Shown here piece after piece: positions 35,273-45,725 of a stretch of 64,000 nucleotides of DNA; the first letter of the stretch is position 1, and each line of letters begins with the position of its first letter. The position numbers and the translations under genes are program-made. The notes beneath the pieces are model-generated. The model worked only from the letters and a program-made list of their open reading frames with translations. It was not told the origin of the DNA and made no database searches. This DNA comes from Roseiarcus fermentans (GTDB lineage Bacteria; Pseudomonadota; Alphaproteobacteria; Rhizobiales; Beijerinckiaceae), in assembly GCF_003315135.1 (NCBI RefSeq), contig NZ_QNRK01000021.1, positions 62,001 through 126,000 on the forward strand, written 5' to 3'.

Positions 35273-36163
35273 TCACGGGCCAACTTGTCCTGGAACATTG
35301 CCCTGTGGGAGCGTCACAAAGCAGGGATTGCCTTGAGCTTGAATAGGCCCAGGCCCAAAACGCCCAAATGCAGTGTAGCAGAAAGCGCCTAGGGACTGAA
35401 TATTTGATGGTTGTGGTATATATGTCGCAGGCAGCGTATTTGGAATAGTTGGCATTCGATTTGTTATCGTATTACCATTCTTATTCTGACTATACCACGC
35501 GGCAAAACCATTACCCTTCATGTATGCGGGATCTTCAACGCTGCGCCAATCTCGAGTGTATTGGACGGAGAAACTATGAACTCCCCAGTCTCTATATTGA
35601 TCAACGTGGGTCAACTCGTGCGCCCAAGTGGATAAGTCGTTCGCCTCAATGGGGCCGCGGAAAATTACGACGTCAATCAGAGTGACTGCGTCGGCCTTTC
35701 CCCCTTGCTCGATTAGGTGCGCAAGATTGGCAAACCCGTTGTCGCCTATTTTATAACGGACCCGGTTCATTGAGTCTTCACTGGCGTAACCGGTCAATGC
35801 GCGCCTGACGTCCGGCGGGATAGACATGGCGCCATTTATCGCGGTATTGTGGGACGAGATGATCGCTTGTTCGAGAACTGGTCCTGACAGAAGACCTGCC
35901 TGAAGTTCGTTGAGGGCGTTTCCGACGTCCCGTTGAGCCTTGGCGATGGTGTTGACCGTATCCTGGGCGGCCTGTTGGGCCTGCGTCGAAATGTTCGAAG
36001 GGCTGAGTCCTCCGTGTGTCAAGTTACATTGCGCGTCAAAAAAGCCTCCGCAAGCCATGCCTTTTGACGGACTAAGAAATAACAAAGGGATTGCCGTGAC
36101 GATAGTCATGAGCTTTGACATCGCAACGGCCGGATAGCTCCGATTAAACTGCGGTAAACACAT
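35273..36163 (-). CDS. Exported HExxH protein (DUF4157/eCIS-core-like)
   Basis: A 296-residue product. The ATG at 36163 is supported by GGGAG 7 bases upstream; it gives a long basic leader before a hydrophobic signal segment (about 18-33) ending near GMAC, so secretion or lipidation is possible. After a helical region (55-95) the motif TWAHELTHVDQYRDWG (HELTH at 182-186) appears, with VHSFSVQYTRDW and ED downstream. This matches DUF4157, a zincin-like domain found in eCIS cargo and in toxins or stand-alone proteins. GC content is low, unlike the surrounding genome. The substrate is unknown. It forms an operon with the membrane-anchored protein downstream. Confidence 0.75.
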   Translation of the reverse strand: MCLPQFNRSYPAVAMSKLMTIVTAIPLLFLSPSKGMACGGFFDAQCNLTHGGLSPSNISTQAQQAAQDTVNTIAKAQRDVGNALNELQAGLLSGPVLEQAIISSHNTAINGAMSIPPDVRRALTGYASEDSMNRVRYKIGDNGFANLAHLIEQGGKADAVTLIDVVIFRGPIEANDLSTWAHELTHVDQYRDWGVHSFSVQYTRDWRSVEDPAYMKGNGFAAWYSQNKNGNTITNRMPTIPNTLPATYIPQPSNIQSLGAFCYTAFGRFGPGPIQAQGNPCFVTLPQGNVPGQVGP

Positions 36164-36492
36164 TTTGTTTCTCCCGGCATAGCCTTATTATTCGATTTGA
36201 TTTGACAAAGGAGTTGAGCAAAATTCTTGCTGGTGCGCAGTGACGGCGGTCACACAGCGAGCGATCTCGCGATTTGTTACTGGCGCCACGTGAAGACCAG
36301 ACGTTCACTTTCGTTCGTGCGGACCTACCCTGGCTCTATGACCTCTTCCTCCTTTGAGGCAGGCGGCGGCGACCGGCGATGGCCGTCGATACGTCGTTTG
36401 CTCCGTTCGATACTGGAACCGGGATCGCGGCGCGGGCCCGGCGCGACCTATCGCCCCACACGGTCCCGGGTTCTGGTTCTGGTCGCAGCCCC

Positions 36493-36511
36493 GGCGGCGG
36501 TTCAAGCCGCC
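36493..36511. repeat. 19-base direct repeat, right copy
   Basis: Exact second copy of GGCGGCGGTTCAAGCCGCC (first at 34055-34073). The base composition returns to the high-GC background between the island genes and this copy. It lies about 70 bases before the methyltransferase start. Confidence 0.6.
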
Positions 36512-36581
36512 CTGTTCAGCCGCCATCGTTTCGCTTAAGACCCGCGCTGGTTTCGAAAGCGCCGCTGGGACGCCTCCGCTG

Positions 36582-37307
36582 ATGAATGGCCGAAGACTGA
36601 TACCGGGCAAGCCTATCCCGGCCGCGGATATTCCGGACTACGCGATCGAGCGGGACACGCTCGCCGAAACGCTGTCCGAACGGTTCCGCGACCGCCTGCA
36701 ACGGCTCAACGCCATCGTCGCCGACTCGGGCGAGGCGCTCGAAGGCAACATTTTCTACCCCGATCTCGACGCGGCCTTCGCCGGCGCCCCGCCGGCCGAC
36801 TCGCTCGCGCCGGCGCGGCGCAACGTCTGGCGCGCGGCCCGATTCAAGCGGCGGATGCTGGAGGTCGGCGTCAACGCCGGCCACAGCGCGCTGCTCGCCC
36901 TGTCCGCCAACCCGAGGCTCGAATATTACGGGGTCGACATTCTCGCCCACGCCTACACGATTCCCTGCGTCGACTTCCTCAAGGGGGAGTTTCCCGGCCG
37001 GGTGCATCTCTTTCCCGGCGATTCGCGCGAGGTGCTGCCGTGGCTCGCCGATCGCGGCGACGACATGAATTTCGACCTCGCCGCCATCGACGGCGGCCAC
37101 ACCGACGAGGTGTGCCTCTCCGACATGACCCACTGCGTCCGCATGGCCGTGGGGCGGAAGGGCCGGCACCTGCTGCTCGACGACGTCCATGCGAGCTGGA
37201 TCTTCGACATCTACTGCGAATTCCTGGCGCGCGGCGACCTCACGACCGAGACCTTCTTCGGCGACTGGGAGGACGCGGGGCGCAACGTGCTGGCGCGTAT
37301 CGAATGA
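36582..37307 (+). CDS. Class I SAM-dependent methyltransferase (Methyltransf_24-like)
   Basis: The product has 241 residues. The SAM-binding motif I is MLEVGVNAGHSALLAL (about 96-111), followed by YYGVDILAH, a post-I acidic residue, and FDLAAIDGGH plus LLLDDVH, the pattern of Methyltransf_24/cephalosporin-hydroxylase-like enzymes that often act on sugars or small metabolites. ATG at 36582 lacks an obvious ribosome binding site; in-frame sequence upstream is open but not homologous. With the glycosyltransferase 244 bases downstream it may belong to a surface-glycan function. Confidence 0.82.
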   Translation: MNGRRLIPGKPIPAADIPDYAIERDTLAETLSERFRDRLQRLNAIVADSGEALEGNIFYPDLDAAFAGAPPADSLAPARRNVWRAARFKRRMLEVGVNAGHSALLALSANPRLEYYGVDILAHAYTIPCVDFLKGEFPGRVHLFPGDSREVLPWLADRGDDMNFDLAAIDGGHTDEVCLSDMTHCVRMAVGRKGRHLLLDDVHASWIFDIYCEFLARGDLTTETFFGDWEDAGRNVLARIE

Positions 37308-37551
37308 TCCTCGCCCCGGCTCAAATCGGGAGGCGGACACCTTCCCCGGCTCTGCCGGGGAAGGTGGCGCGTAGCGCCGGATGGGGTGTGGCCCACCGCT
37401 TCGCCGTCAGTCGAATTGCTTCGCCGGTGCAACTCGGATTGCGCGACCGTCGCCGCGAACGTCTGAATGAGCGGACCTGCTTTCCCCACCCCATCCGTCC
37501 CTTCGGGCCCCCTTCCCCAGCAATGCTGGGGAAGGGGCGGGCCGCCCTCGC
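37308..37551. repeat. Intergenic hairpin repeat cluster (REP-like)
   Basis: This stretch is a nest of inverted repeats: CTTCCCCGGC-TCT-GCCGGGGAAG at 37341-37363, GGCGC-GTA-GCGCC just after, then CGGATGGGGTG (about 37379) mirrored by CACCCCATCCG (about 37489-37499), and CCTTCCCCAGCA with its mirror at 37511-37535. The structure is typical of dispersed intergenic repeats in Hyphomicrobiales genomes. It could also act as an mRNA-stabilising or terminating structure between the methyltransferase and glycosyltransferase genes. Confidence 0.75.
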
Positions 37552-38403
37552 ATGACGACCCCCTGCGACTTCGCCTCGTTCTGGCACGGCGGGCCGCTGC
37601 ACGCCTTCGCCTACGCCTGCCTCGCGTCGTTTCCGAAAGAGGGCGCTCGCCTCGGCCTCTACGGCTACGACGCCGGCCTCGAGGTTCCCCCGGGCGTCGC
37701 GCTCATGGACGCGCGCGCGATCTGCCCGGACGAGACGCTGGTCTCGCGCTACCTCGCCAACGGCAAGCCGTCGATCGCCACCTTCGCCGACATGTTCCGC
37801 TACCGCATGATCCGCGCAACCGGCCTCTGCTGGGTGGACACCGATCTCGTCTGCCTGCGGCGGCCGGCGTTCGCGAACGACCCTTACGTCTTCTGCCGCC
37901 AGGCGGACGCCGTCAGCGCGCTGCTCGTCAACAACGCCGTGCTGAGGCTTCCCCGCGACGACCCCGCGCTCGCCGAACTGGTCGCGACCGCGGACGCGGC
38001 CGCCGGCGTCGACGGCCGCTGGGGCGCGCTCGGGCCGTTCCTGCTGACGCCGGCGCTCGAAAAGCACGGCCTCTACGCCCGCGCTTTTGCGCCGCGCGTC
38101 TGCTATCCGATCGAGCCGGAGCAGTTCTGGAAGCCGTTCCTGCCCGCCTTTCGCGACGAGGTCGCGACGAAGGTCGAGGGCGCGACCTTCCTGCATCTCT
38201 GGAGCGAGGCGATTCGCTGGAGCGGCTACGATTATCGCGCCTGCCCGCCGGAAGGGTCGTTCCTGCACGAGCGCTTCGAGAGGCTCGGCGTCCTCGGCCG
38301 GTTCGCCCGGACCAGCGACGAGGACGAGGTCCTGCGCCGGATGGGCGAACAGATCGCCGCGAGCCGGGCGCGCCCGGCGGCTCCTTCAGGCGGCGACGGT
38401 TAG
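37552..38403 (+). CDS. DXD-type glycosyltransferase-like protein
   Basis: A 283-residue protein. SFWHGGPLHAFAYACLASFP at the N-terminus, MFRYRMIRATGLCWVDTDLV (WVDTD holds the DXD metal/nucleotide-sugar motif, about residue 95), and late FLHLWSEAIRW are typical of the DXD-containing/alpha-1,4-type glycosyltransferase family (GT32-like). It probably transfers a sugar to a cell-surface acceptor; donor and acceptor are unknown. The gene follows the hairpin repeats and stands 20 bases before the convergent DUF4239 gene. Confidence 0.78.
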   Translation: MTTPCDFASFWHGGPLHAFAYACLASFPKEGARLGLYGYDAGLEVPPGVALMDARAICPDETLVSRYLANGKPSIATFADMFRYRMIRATGLCWVDTDLVCLRRPAFANDPYVFCRQADAVSALLVNNAVLRLPRDDPALAELVATADAAAGVDGRWGALGPFLLTPALEKHGLYARAFAPRVCYPIEPEQFWKPFLPAFRDEVATKVEGATFLHLWSEAIRWSGYDYRACPPEGSFLHERFERLGVLGRFARTSDEDEVLRRMGEQIAASRARPAAPSGGDG

Positions 38404-38422
38404 CCGGCCTCCCGACCCCACG

Positions 38423-39214
38423 CTACTGATGACCGCCGGGGGGCTTGGTCGCGGCTTCGACCGCGGCCAACACGTCTGTGATCGGAGACGGACTGACCTG
38501 GAACAGGCCGGAATACGGGCTGCTCAGATCGGCGATGACGTAGATCGCCGAAGCGATCGCCACAGCGCCGAACGCGAGCGCGATGTAGGTCATGGGATGG
38601 CCCTTCGCCATCAGCCCGTAGGCGCAAAACAAAATCGTCGCCCAGACGACGACGACGGCGAGGAGCGGATAGTTGATCGGATCGACGAGCGACAGGGCCA
38701 ACTGGGTTCGCGTCTGCCCCATCGCGATCGCGGCCTGCCCCGCCGCCGCCTTTGCGGCGATCTGCGCGTCCGAGGTCGGTTGGAGCGTCTTCAGATAGCC
38801 CTCGCGGGCTTTCAGGCCGTTCATCACGTGGGTGTAATTCTTGATGATGAAATCACTGTCGTCGCCGTCGTTCCAGATCTCGTCGACCGAGCGCGCGAGG
38901 CCTTCCCTCAGGAGGCGGCGCCCTTCCGCCGCCTCAGGCCCGTAGTCGCGCAAAGCCTCGTCGTACTTCATCCCGCTGAGCGCCAGCGTCTGAATCGCCG
39001 TCTTCTCGCCCGAATACACGCCGAACGCCGTCCAGATCAGCAGGCCGAGGACGAGGGCGAGAAGCAGCGTGATCAACCCGGAGACGGCGCCGATCATGTC
39101 CCTCGCGCCGCCCGTGGTGTAGCCCTCCGGCAGCGCGCGCTGGAGACCAACGCCGACGGCGCCGCCGGCGAACACGCCGACAAAAACGATCACCGCCAAA
39201 ATCAATGAGTTCAT
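38423..39214 (-). CDS. DUF4239 (bestrophin-like) membrane protein, copy 2
   Basis: A 263-residue paralog of the product at 33248-34009, with the same topology (one N-terminal helix, GLITLLLALVLGLLIWTAF at about 43-61, a soluble helical middle, two C-terminal helices) and shared motifs (MIGA.SGL/TGL, TDAQ/SDAQ, GQTR). Start at 39214 (MNSLILAVIV) is an ATG; in-frame sequence upstream is not homologous. It stands alone, unlike copy 1, which is coupled to a DHFR-like gene. Function unknown. Confidence 0.85.
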   Translation of the reverse strand: MNSLILAVIVFVGVFAGGAVGVGLQRALPEGYTTGGARDMIGAVSGLITLLLALVLGLLIWTAFGVYSGEKTAIQTLALSGMKYDEALRDYGPEAAEGRRLLREGLARSVDEIWNDGDDSDFIIKNYTHVMNGLKAREGYLKTLQPTSDAQIAAKAAAGQAAIAMGQTRTQLALSLVDPINYPLLAVVVVWATILFCAYGLMAKGHPMTYIALAFGAVAIASAIYVIADLSSPYSGLFQVSPSPITDVLAAVEAATKPPGGHQ

Positions 39215-39440
39215 CGCCCCGCTTTCCCCAACCCAGGCCTCGGGCGCCGCGCCCGGCCCGGCCGCCGACGCTTCCACGCCGCGTCGGGGCGGCCTCGAGC
39301 GCTCTCCCCGAGTGGGTCGTCTGCCTCACTTCATCGCATTTGTCGACCGGCTTGCGGCATGGCTCCGACCCGCTCGAACGCCCCGCAGAAGAAGCCCAAA
39401 TCGACGGCCTTGTCCTGTCCGGACGGACGACGCCGACCTT

Positions 39441-40565
39441 TCAGTCCCGCCGCTCCCACGCCCGCATCGTGTCCGGTCCGCAGGCGGCCGTCTCGACCAG
39501 GCGATAACGGGAGGGACTCGCCAGGCGTTCGCGCGCTTCGTCGCTCAACGCCGCCACGCCCTGGCGGCCGAGCGGCCTCTCCGCCGTGAACACCACGACC
39601 TGATCGGCGAGCCCGAGCGCGATCAGCCGCGCCGCGACCCGCGGTCCGCCCTCGCTGAACACCCGGGTGACGCCGCGCGCCGACAGCGCCCGCAACGCCG
39701 CGCCGAGATCGACGTGGCCGCCCGCGTCGAGGGCGACGCGCTCGACGACGACGCCCCGCTCGGCGAGCCTCGCTTCGGCCTCGGCGGACGCGTCCGGACC
39801 GGCGAAAGCCAGCGTCGGCAGGCTTTTCGCGTCCGTCGCGAGGCGCGATGAGGACGACAGACGCAGACGCGTGTCGAGCACGACCCGCCACGGTCTGCGG
39901 TCGAGGCCGGGCAGGCGCACGGTGAGCGCGGGATCGTCGGCGAGCGCCGTCTCGCTGCCCACCATGATCGCCTCGTGCGTCGCGCGCAGCATCTGCACGC
40001 GGGCGTTGGCGATCGCGCCGGTGATCTTGAGGCGCGAATCGTGGAGCCCGCCGGAGGCGAAGCCGTCCGCGGTCTCGGCGATCTTCAGGGTCACGCAGGG
40101 GCGGCCCTCGGTCACCCGGCGGATGTGGCCGAGGTGGTCGCGCCGGGCCTGATCCGCGCCGACCCCGACCGTCACCACGATCCCCGCGGCGCGAAGCCGG
40201 GCTGTCCCCTGGCCCCCGACCAGCGGATTCGGGTCCTCGATCGCGACCACGACGCGCGTCACGCCGGCCTCGATCACAGCGTCGGCGCAGGGCGGGGAGG
40301 CGCCCACGTGCGAGCACGGCTCGAGCGTCACATAGAGGGTCGCGCCGCGCGCCGCATCGCCCGCTTCCGCGAGCGCGATCCGCTCGGCGTGCGGACGGCC
40401 GCCGGGCGCGGTGACGCCGCGGCCGACCACCACGCCGCCCCTGACCAGGATTGCGCCGACCGACGGGTTCGGCGCGGCCTGGCCCAGCGACCGCTCGCCG
40501 AAATTCAGCGCCGCCTGCATCCAGCGGGCGTCCTCGCTCGCCGTGGCGGACGCAGGCGCGCTCAT
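39441..40565 (-). CDS. ribD: Bifunctional diaminohydroxyphosphoribosylaminopyrimidine deaminase/reductase
   Basis: RibD carries out steps two and three of riboflavin synthesis. The 374-residue product has the deaminase domain (about 1-150) with zinc ligands in [15 protein letters not shown] and [18 protein letters not shown], and the reductase domain (150-374) with [32 protein letters not shown] and [16 protein letters not shown] at 40565 overlaps the nrdR stop as ATGA. ribE, which often follows, is not present; the next gene is the unrelated DUF4239. Confidence 0.95.
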   Translation of the reverse strand: MSAPASATASEDARWMQAALNFGERSLGQAAPNPSVGAILVRGGVVVGRGVTAPGGRPHAERIALAEAGDAARGATLYVTLEPCSHVGASPPCADAVIEAGVTRVVVAIEDPNPLVGGQGTARLRAAGIVVTVGVGADQARRDHLGHIRRVTEGRPCVTLKIAETADGFASGGLHDSRLKITGAIANARVQMLRATHEAIMVGSETALADDPALTVRLPGLDRRPWRVVLDTRLRLSSSSRLATDAKSLPTLAFAGPDASAEAEARLAERGVVVERVALDAGGHVDLGAALRALSARGVTRVFSEGGPRVAARLIALGLADQVVVFTAERPLGRQGVAALSDEARERLASPSRYRLVETAACGPDTMRAWERRD

Positions 40566-41074
40566 GAGGCCTGCGGCTCCTTGCGCCGGCGCGCGGGCGC
40601 GGGCGCGGGCGGCGGCGCCTCCGGCTCGGCCTCGAGTTCGCCGACGATGGCGTTGAAATCCCGCGCCTCGCGGAAATTGCGGTAGACCGAGGCGAAGCGC
40701 ACGTAGGCGACGTCGTCGATCGCCTTCAAGCCTTCCATCACCAGTTCCCCGATTCGCTCGGTCGGGATGTCGCCGTCGGTCTGGCTTTCGAGCTGGCGGA
40801 CGACGCCGTTGACCATCCGCTCGATCCGTTCGGGCTCGACGGTGCGCTTGCGCAGCGCGACCTGAACCGAGCGCATCAGCTTGTCGCGATCGAACGGCGC
40901 GCGCCGGCCGCTCTTCTTCACCACCATCAGTTCGCGCAGCTGGACGCGCTCGAAGGTGGTGAACCGCCCGCCGCAGTCGGGGCACACCCGCCGCCGGCGG
41001 ATCGACGCCGAGTCGTCGGTCGGGCGGGAGTCCTTCACCTGGGTGTCGAGACCGCCGCAATATGGGCATCGCAT
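40562..41074 (-). CDS. nrdR: Transcriptional repressor NrdR
   Basis: The product has 170 residues. The zinc ribbon [18 protein letters not shown] ... [17 protein letters not shown] and the ATP-cone domain ([19 protein letters not shown] onward) are the two halves of NrdR, which senses (d)ATP and represses ribonucleotide reductase genes. The C-terminal 20 residues are Pro/Ala-rich and specific to this species. It lies between glyA and ribD, the standard Hyphomicrobiales order, and overlaps ribD. Confidence 0.96.
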   Translation of the reverse strand: MRCPYCGGLDTQVKDSRPTDDSASIRRRRVCPDCGGRFTTFERVQLRELMVVKKSGRRAPFDRDKLMRSVQVALRKRTVEPERIERMVNGVVRQLESQTDGDIPTERIGELVMEGLKAIDDVAYVRFASVYRNFREARDFNAIVGELEAEPEAPPPAPAPARRRKEPQAS

Positions 41075-41105
41075 GGCGGGCCCTCCCCTAGAGAATCAGG
41101 CGCCG

Positions 41106-41150
41106 CCCTCTCCCGCCGGGAGAGGGGCGGCCGCCGAAGGCGGCAGGGCG
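41106..41150. repeat. Short dispersed hairpin repeat between nrdR and glyA
   Basis: A perfect 9-base stem with a 3-base loop (CCCTCTCCC-GCC-GGGAGAGGG, 41106-41126) is followed by a second small stem (CCGCC-GAA-GGCGG) and CAGGGCGAGGGCC. The same layout occurs at 58038-58087, so this is a dispersed intergenic element. Confidence 0.7.
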
Positions 41151-41190
41151 AGGGCCGGCCGGCGCCGCCATCGACGCAGTCGGTCCGCGC

Positions 41191-42489
<1,299 letters not shown>

Positions 42490-42890
42490 GGGCGGACCTT
42501 CCTCGGCGGGGGACGACGAGTCGCGTGAGGCCGCGCCCATAGCACGGGCGGCGCGCGAGAACCACAGAAAGCGTTCCCGGCTTGTCCCGCGGCGAGGCGG
42601 GGCCCGCGCGCTTTCGGGCGTCGGCGCGGGCGTGGACGGCGCGGGGCGGCGGACGAGAGGAAGGCGCCGGCGCGGCCGGCGTATCGACATCGCCGTGCCC
42701 CGGCCGCGACCTCGATCTCGTCACCGCCGAACCGCCTGCGACCGCCCGGACCGCCACACCGTCGCGGTCGAGGTCGTCGACATTGTCGCGAACGACACGA
42801 TGACCCTCGCGCCGGTGAACGCGGGTCGTCGCCGATGCGCCCTGCGCGCCGCCCGTCCGGCGTGGGCTTCCCCAGGCCGAAAACAATTCC

Positions 42891-42924
42891 TTGCCCTGCG
42901 CGGTCCGGTGTTCTAGTTTTGTTC
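42891..42924 (+). promoter_or_regulatory. Promoter with LexA box (locus A)
   Basis: TTGCCC at 42891-42896 and TAGTTT at 42914-42919 are 17 bases apart, a sigma-70-like arrangement. The -10 lies inside GTTC-TAGTTTT-GTTC (42910-42924), the exact GTTC-N7-GTTC form recognised by alphaproteobacterial LexA. AACAATTCC precedes the -35. A near-identical arrangement is at 57769-57802. The promoter points to the plus strand, away from glyA, into a stretch without a recognisable gene. Confidence 0.65.
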
Positions 42925-43309
42925 TCATCTGCACGGTGAGCCGGCTCCCGGGCCGATTCGTTGGCCGCTCCGGCAGGAGGTCGAGCGAAGCGCGCGCCGC
43001 GTGACCGTTTCAGGCGAGGAGGCCGTCGCCGCCGCCGGCGGCTCGAAAGGGCGAACTTGTGACAAGTCTTGCCGCCCAAGACCCCGGAATCCTTGCTTCC
43101 CTGCCGGAACTGCGCGCGCCCCGGGGCCCGACACGCGACCCGCTGCTCGTGTCCTCCCGCGCAGGCGGTGACGCGACGGCTCGGCCCGGACGAGCGGCGC
43201 ATGCGCGCCGGATCGCCGACGCGCCGCTCCCAAGGCTGCAGCGTTCGCGCGCATGACGACGCCGGCCGCGACGCTCGCCCGTAACTGCCAAGGTGGGGTC
43301 CTTACACCT

Positions 43310-43454
43310 CGTCATCGCGAGGAGCCCGAAGGGCGACGCGGCGATCCAGGAGCCGTCTGCGCTGCCGGCTGCCGAAGCGCTGGACTCCACTGGCGGCAGG
43401 CGTCGGCGTCCCGGACTCCTGGATCGCCACGTCGCTTCGCTCCTCGCGATGACG
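43310..43454. repeat. Long inverted repeat (locus A)
   Basis: The left arm (43310-43350, starting CGTCATCGCGAGGAGC and ending CGATCCAGG) is mirrored by the right arm (43418-43454, CCTGGATCGCC ... CTCCTCGCGATGACG), with a loop of about 67 bases. The two arms are slightly different variants (one contains CCGAAGGGCGACGCGG, the other GAAGCGACGTGG). The element recurs at 57864-57998 with the variants exchanged, i.e. in the opposite orientation. Confidence 0.85.
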
Positions 43455-43496
43455 GCTTTGAAGCGAGCCGCCGCCTTGGGAGATACGCTCGCCCGC

Positions 43497-43552
43497 TCGC
43501 CCGGAAAATCCGCCGCAACATCTTGAAAAGATGGATTCCGCGCCCGAGCCGC
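43497..43552. repeat. Partial copy of the 159-base repeat unit
   Basis: The sequence around GAAAATCCGCCGCAACATC and CTTGAAAAGATGGATTCCGC matches the segment GAAATCCGCCGCAACGCC / TTGAAAAGATTGAATCCGC present in each unit of the tandem repeat at 58132-58620, with a handful of differences. Only about a third of the unit is present here. Confidence 0.75.
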
Positions 43553-43624
43553 CCGGCCCGTGTGCGGCGGAGCCTCCGTCGTCTGCCGGGTCCGCGCGGG
43601 CGGCGCCCGGGCGACCGCCCCGCC

Positions 43625-43951
43625 CTACCGCACCTTCTGCGGCTTGGTGAAGATCACCACCTCGTCCTTGCCGACCCGGTCGAGCTGGAGGTGCGCCTCC
43701 TCGTCGAGCAGGTCGCGGTCGACGCTTTCGGGACGAAGCGCGGCGACGCGCCGCTCCCAGCGGCCGCGCTCCTCCTTGAGGGTTGCGAGCTGGTTCTGCA
43801 GCACGACCGCCTCGGCGGCGGCCTTCTCCGCCGCTTTCAGCCCGTGCGGGCCGTTCGAGGCGCCCCAGACCAGGTAGCCGGTCGCCACCCCGAGAACGAG
43901 GTAGAAGACGAAGGGCGCCAGGATCGAGCGCAGGCGGGTTCGGACGACCAT
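43625..43951 (-). CDS. ftsB: Septum formation initiator FtsB/DivIC-like
   Basis: A 108-residue bitopic membrane protein: transmembrane helix at about 9-28 (LAPFVFYLVLGVATGYLVW), then GPHGLKAAEKAAAEAVVLQ and a coiled coil (about 45-75) with QNQLATLKEERGRWERRV, and a conserved LLDEEAHLQLDRVGKDEVVI. This is the FtsB/DivIC layout used in the FtsQBL divisome subcomplex. It follows eno by 42 bases as in most proteobacteria. The pdhA gene that often comes next in this order is absent, replaced by the repeat-bearing stretch. Confidence 0.88.
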   Translation of the reverse strand: MVVRTRLRSILAPFVFYLVLGVATGYLVWGASNGPHGLKAAEKAAAEAVVLQNQLATLKEERGRWERRVAALRPESVDRDLLDEEAHLQLDRVGKDEVVIFTKPQKVR

Positions 43952-43993
43952 GCGCCGGACTCTGGCCGGGTCGCGGTTAAGGCCGCGTTACCC

Positions 43994-45725
<1,732 letters not shown>

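Larger units (their letters stand above)
34055..36511. other. Low-GC island bracketed by the 19-base repeat
   Basis: From about 34.37 to 36.33 kb the base composition drops to near 45-50% GC against about 70% on either side, and codon use is AT-rich. The island holds two co-directed genes (269 and 296 residues). The flanks between the genes and the repeats (34074-34396 and 36164-36492) contain no supported gene; the right flank carries a plausible minus-strand promoter region for the island. No integrase, transposase or tRNA is visible, so the mode of acquisition is unknown. Confidence 0.6.
42490..43624. other. 1.1 kb gene-free stretch carrying an SOS-type promoter and repeats
   Basis: I see no supported gene here: the open frames are arginine-rich and overlap on both strands as expected from GC content. 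The stretch contains, from left to right, the glyA promoter region, a promoter with a LexA-type box (42891-42924), a long inverted repeat (43310-43454) and one copy of a block (43497-43552) that is part of the 159-base tandem repeat at 58.1-58.6 kb. The same three modules are found in the same order at 57.7-58.7 kb. Confidence 0.6.

Noticed and set aside
43059-43256. A short plus-strand frame downstream of the LexA-boxed promoter at locus A
   Set aside because: Considered as a remnant of an SOS gene such as imuA, but it is short, has no recognisable motif and no counterpart at locus B.
43010-43390. A minus-strand frame starting in the inverted repeat
   Set aside because: The segment SWIAASPFGLLAM is the familiar translation of the dispersed repeat and not a protein.
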